DNA from: Chlamydiia bacterium
Lineage (GTDB): Bacteria > Chlamydiota > Chlamydiia > Chlamydiales > Simkaniaceae
Length of the DNA: 9,489 nucleotides
NCBI GenBank assembly: GCA_020440405.1
Contig: JAGROF010000001.1
Coordinates: forward strand, 1-9,489
Reading direction: 5' to 3'
A model generated the notes under the pieces. That model was given only the letters and a program-made list of their open reading frames with translations, did not search any database and was not told the origin of the DNA. This document shows, piece after piece, positions 7,038 to 9,489 of this stretch (positions are counted from its first letter, which is position 1; every line of letters begins with the position of its first letter). A program made the translations under genes and the position numbers.

Positions 7038-7817
7038 TTAAAGTTCAAATGGGGGAGGGAGGGTAAAAGACATTTTTTTCCCCGTAATGGGATGATTAAA
7101 AGCTAAGTCGGTGGCATGGAGATGCAAGCGCCCACTTGCCGTATCGCCATACTTTTGATCTCCCATAATTGGAAACCCTGCAGCAAGAGCCTGGGCACGA
7201 ATCTGATTCTTTTTCCCTGTCTGCAAGGTAAATTCCACAGCCGTTGTACGCCCTCTTGTATTGAGCGTGCGATAGTGGGTAATCGCCAAAGCCCCCTTAG
7301 GATGCGGACGAACGAAATAGTTTTGATCTTCTAGAAGGCGACATTCCCAAGTGCCCGTTCCCTCAAGCTGTCCCCTAACAATTGCCACGTACTTTCTTTC
7401 AATTGAATGGGCATGGAACTGCTCTTTGAGTCCTTTACTAGCCTCTTCGGTAAGAGCCATCACCATCACTCCTGACGTTTCCCTGTCTAAACGGTGCACA
7501 GGGAAAGCGCGAGGGTAGTGGCGCTTGAGGACTCCATGCACAGTCTCTTCCGACTGAAAGGCCGTTGCCACACTGAGCACCCCTTCAGGCTTTCCGACTA
7601 CCACAATATCTCGGTCCTCATAAAGAACCTCAATATCAAGCTCCAGAAACTTTTGCTTCTCTCTCAAGGTGATTTTTGCCTCCGCATCAACGCAAGCATG
7701 CGGTTCATGAACTTTCTTGCCATTTACCAGGATGCGCCCTCCCTTGAGCCACTTGCGCAGGGTTGAGCGGGAACTATCTGGGTATTCTAAAATCAGTCGA
7801 TCTAATAGGGTTGACAT
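7038..7817 (-). CDS. RluA-family RNA pseudouridine synthase with S4 domain
   Basis: 259 residues. An N-terminal S4 RNA-binding domain (about 1-52; SSRSTLRKWLKGGRILVNGKKV) is followed by the catalytic domain with motif II HRLDRETSG, in which Asp111 is the catalytic aspartate that attacks the uridine ring. 'VVGKPEGVLS' (about 73-82) is motif I, and 'TGKKNQIRAQ' (200-209; Arg207 conserved) with 'PIMGDQKYG' is motif III. The usual TGRTHQIRVH is replaced by TGKKNQIRAQ, a variant I associate with a subfamily seen in Bacteroidetes-type genomes. The enzyme isomerises specific uridines in rRNA or tRNA; which one cannot be told from sequence, so I give no symbol. Its start overlaps the end of the upstream 408-residue gene by 16 bp and has no clear ribosome site, suggesting translational coupling by reinitiation. 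Confidence 0.93.
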   Translation of the reverse strand: MSTLLDRLILEYPDSSRSTLRKWLKGGRILVNGKKVHEPHACVDAEAKITLREKQKFLELDIEVLYEDRDIVVVGKPEGVLSVATAFQSEETVHGVLKRHYPRAFPVHRLDRETSGVMVMALTEEASKGLKEQFHAHSIERKYVAIVRGQLEGTGTWECRLLEDQNYFVRPHPKGALAITHYRTLNTRGRTTAVEFTLQTGKKNQIRAQALAAGFPIMGDQKYGDTASGRLHLHATDLAFNHPITGKKMSFTLPPPFEL

Positions 7818-9028
7818 AGGGATACCAAATCTTCAAAGTCTGTAGAAAAGTTAGGGGAGAGCGCTGGATCTGCGTATTCGCTATATTGAAAAGCCCTGAG
7901 TAAAAGAAGGAGATTTTTAGCGTGGGACTCAGGAAGCCTTTCGATAATCGCATTGACCTTTTCAATTGCTCCGCGATCTAGATACTTCATTCCTAAAGCA
8001 GCAAGCGCTTTTTCCGGACGAGCGAGATGTTCTTGAATTAGCTTTTCCGCTTCTTCAAGTTCTTCACAATCAATGAGAGAAACAATGATTTTTTCCCATA
8101 GCTCCTCAGAAACTGCTTCGATCTCATTGGCACAACGGAGCGCCCCCATCGGGTCATGGTGGTCTAAGTATTTTAAAGCCAACTCTTCACTTGGAGGTTG
8201 TTGCTTTAGCTTACTGAGAATACTTTGATTCTCTTCTAGAATCTCTAAAACAACGCGACGCACTTGCTTTGTCATTTCATCTAGTTGTGCTTGATTAAGA
8301 AATGTATAGCGGACCATTTCGACTCTAGGAAAGCCCCAGATTGCTCCAGAAAGAAAACGGAGTTGAGGTTCCTCATTATCCCCTTGAGGGTACTTTTGAA
8401 AAAACTCATGAACATCTTGATCAACTTTTATCCCATAAGGCTCTGCTCGATATATAACTTTTGATAAGTCAGCGTCTTTAGGCAAGAAAACTTGAGTCAG
8501 TATTCCTCCTTTTCCTGTCATTGGAACTTCCTTTAAAAGCTTCTGGATTCGACTTTGAAAGACCTGCTCTAACACATTTGCAGCTTTAAAGAGTTCTGTA
8601 ATATGGTCCTCAAGGCCATTATCCCGATCGTTATTTTTAAAGATGGCAAATGCAGATTCATCACGGTCTCTTTCTCGCAAGCTTGGACTCATGGCTATTA
8701 AATTCTTTTGAACAACGCTTGAAACCGTATCATAATCCTCTCGCATAGGGAATCGTTGAAATAATTCGGTCAAAGTTTGGCACAGTCTTTGATCGGGATA
8801 TCTTAATAAACAGACTTTTCCAAGTTTCTTGGCTGCATCGGGGTGCTGATGTTGAAAAAGGGTTCGAGCCAATAGTTCATAGACTAAATACCCTTCTGGC
8901 TGTCCTGTAACAAATGACACGCATTCGGGCCGCTTAGAAACCTCATCTGAATATAATTTCAGCAAGGCTTCTTCCTGATCGATAAAAACATTATTTGTAA
9001 ATGCACCAACTTCCATGGAGGGAATCAT
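7802..9028 (-). CDS. Helical-repeat protein of unknown function
   Basis: 408 residues; I do not recognise it. It lacks a signal peptide and membrane helices, so should be cytoplasmic or exported by a non-Sec route. It is acidic and mostly helical: residues about 45-115 (YELLARTLFQHQHPDAAKKLGKV...) and 283-375 (ALKYLDHHDPMGALRCANEI, then LEEAEKLIQEHLARPEKALAAL, then KVNAIIERLPESHAKNLLLL) look like degenerate TPR-like helix pairs. Between them lies a non-repeat segment (about 168-240) with GKGGILTQVFLPKDADLSKV and RFLSGAIWGFPRVEMVRYTF, which seems to be a separate small fold. Two starts are possible: ATG 9028 and ATG 9016; neither has a ribosome site. A TATGAT at 9024-9029 lies 7 nt before ATG 9016, so a leaderless start there is conceivable. 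It is first in the operon with the RluA and PspC genes and is divergent from hsp20. Confidence 0.8.
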   Translation of the reverse strand: MIPSMEVGAFTNNVFIDQEEALLKLYSDEVSKRPECVSFVTGQPEGYLVYELLARTLFQHQHPDAAKKLGKVCLLRYPDQRLCQTLTELFQRFPMREDYDTVSSVVQKNLIAMSPSLRERDRDESAFAIFKNNDRDNGLEDHITELFKAANVLEQVFQSRIQKLLKEVPMTGKGGILTQVFLPKDADLSKVIYRAEPYGIKVDQDVHEFFQKYPQGDNEEPQLRFLSGAIWGFPRVEMVRYTFLNQAQLDEMTKQVRRVVLEILEENQSILSKLKQQPPSEELALKYLDHHDPMGALRCANEIEAVSEELWEKIIVSLIDCEELEEAEKLIQEHLARPEKALAALGMKYLDRGAIEKVNAIIERLPESHAKNLLLLLRAFQYSEYADPALSPNFSTDFEDLVSLCQPY

Positions 9029-9042
9029 ACCATTTCAATCGA

Positions 9043-9096
9043 AATTTTTGACAGAAAAATCCCTCCGAAATAAAGTCTTAAAACAAGTCAAAAATT
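9043..9096. promoter_or_regulatory. Perfect 10-bp inverted repeat flanking the hsp20 -10 (operator candidate)
   Basis: AATTTTTGAC (9043-9052) and its exact complement GTCAAAAATT (9087-9096) are separated by 34 bp, arm centres 44 bp apart, about four helical turns. The left arm overlaps the hsp20 -35 and the right arm lies just after the expected transcription start. It is not the CIRCE element. Function as an operator is inferred; AT-richness raises the chance of coincidence. Confidence 0.4.
9048..9076 (+). promoter_or_regulatory. Near-consensus sigma70-type promoter of hsp20
   Basis: TTGACA (9048-9053, perfect -35), a 17-bp spacer, and TAAAGT (9071-9076, 4 of 6 against TATAAT). The predicted start of transcription is near 9083, giving a leader of about 43 nt before ATG 9126, with a modest GGATAGG ribosome site. 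This is the best promoter in the window and is vegetative in type rather than a sigma32-type heat-shock promoter. Confidence 0.65.
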
Positions 9097-9125
9097 GAAG
9101 AAACCTTTTAACACTGGATAGGTTC

Positions 9126-9489
9126 ATGTCAACAAAAAAATTCCCTATGAGTGCGTTTTTTATGGATGAAGAAGGAATGCTTCCTCATTCCTCAGGAATT
9201 AGCGTCTTTGAAGAAGGAAGCAGTGTCGTCATTGAAGCCGCTCTTCCTGGGCTTTCTGCAGAAAATATCGAAGTGACCCATGCTCATGGATACCTTTTAA
9301 TTGAAGGGGAAAGAAAAGAAGAAGAAAAGGGGAGAAAATACTACCGAAAAGCCACAAGTGATTTCTTCTATCGGATTCCGATCCCCCCTGGAGCTGATTT
9401 TTCGGCTGAGCCTGAAGCAATTTTTAAAGATGGCATCATGAGGATCACCTTTAAAAAAAGGGCACAAAAAGGAAAGTCCATTCCCATTA
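9126..9489 (+). CDS. Small heat-shock protein (Hsp20 / alpha-crystallin), 3' end cut
   Basis: 121 residues in frame to the right edge. The alpha-crystallin domain covers about 24-112: 'ISVFEEGSSVVIEAALPGLSAENIEV' opening strands, 'GYLLIEGERKEEEKGRKYYRK' with the charged loop, 'FFYRIPIPPGADF', and the signature 'AIFKDGIMRITFKK' (a variant of A-x-x-x-n-G-V-L). The I-x-I tail motif appears as IPI (119-121), so only a few residues are missing beyond the edge. Such proteins are ATP-independent holdases that form oligomers and keep unfolding clients soluble for the DnaK/ClpB system. The short N-terminal arm (MSTKKFPMSAFFMDEEGML) is ordinary for bacterial class A-type members. It is driven by its own promoter, divergent from the 408-residue gene. 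Confidence 0.96.
   Translation, partial: MSTKKFPMSAFFMDEEGMLPHSSGISVFEEGSSVVIEAALPGLSAENIEVTHAHGYLLIEGERKEEEKGRKYYRKATSDFFYRIPIPPGADFSAEPEAIFKDGIMRITFKKRAQKGKSIPI

Noticed and set aside
9229..9420. Minus-strand frame of 63 codons
   Set aside because: Mirror of the Hsp20 gene, whose domain signature is clear.

Overview
The window looks like chromosomal DNA of a Gram-negative bacterium with moderate AT bias. The gene set includes an AsmA-like envelope protein with an N-terminal anchor, a secreted GIN-domain protein, a tandem PspC protein, an RluA-type pseudouridine synthase and a small heat-shock protein. Overall style suggests an environmental chlamydia (Parachlamydiales / Waddlia-like), but this is a weak inference: no rRNA or lineage-defining gene is present. 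I see no phage, insertion sequence, CRISPR array, tRNA or rRNA.

Layout. (1) Positions 1-3671, minus strand: a tightly packed three-gene operon, read right to left as GIN-domain exported protein, ADP-ribose pyrophosphatase-type Nudix hydrolase, then a very large AsmA/TamB-like protein that runs off the left edge. Neighbouring genes overlap by 14 and 25 bp. (2) A 103-bp divergent promoter region (3672-3774). (3) Positions 3775-5823, plus strand: a membrane-bound class III adenylate cyclase (TM - periplasmic sensor - TM - HAMP - cyclase) followed after 66 bp by a four-helix membrane protein. (4) An anchored hypothetical protein on the minus strand (5765-6409) whose 3' end overlaps the membrane protein tail to tail by 59 bp. 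(5) A 196-bp intergenic region with a dispersed-repeat-like palindrome (6505-6563) and a promoter for the anchored protein. (6) Positions 6606-9028, minus strand: a helical-repeat protein of unknown function, an RluA-family synthase overlapping it by 16 bp, and a double PspC-domain membrane protein. (7) A 97-bp divergent region with a near-consensus promoter and a perfect 10-bp inverted repeat, leading into an Hsp20 gene that runs off the right edge.

How the parts may work together. The GIN and AsmA-like genes suggest an envelope module, with the Nudix enzyme as a housekeeping passenger. The cyclase and its four-helix neighbour may be one cAMP signalling unit that senses something outside the inner membrane; cyclase residues Lys346 and Thr420 fit the class IIIb group, which includes bicarbonate-responsive enzymes. 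PspC and Hsp20 are stress-related, but nothing shows they are co-regulated. No obviously new multi-gene system stands out. The best leads are the cyclase/4-TM pair, the large AsmA-like operon, the 408-residue unknown protein and the hsp20 operator-like repeat.
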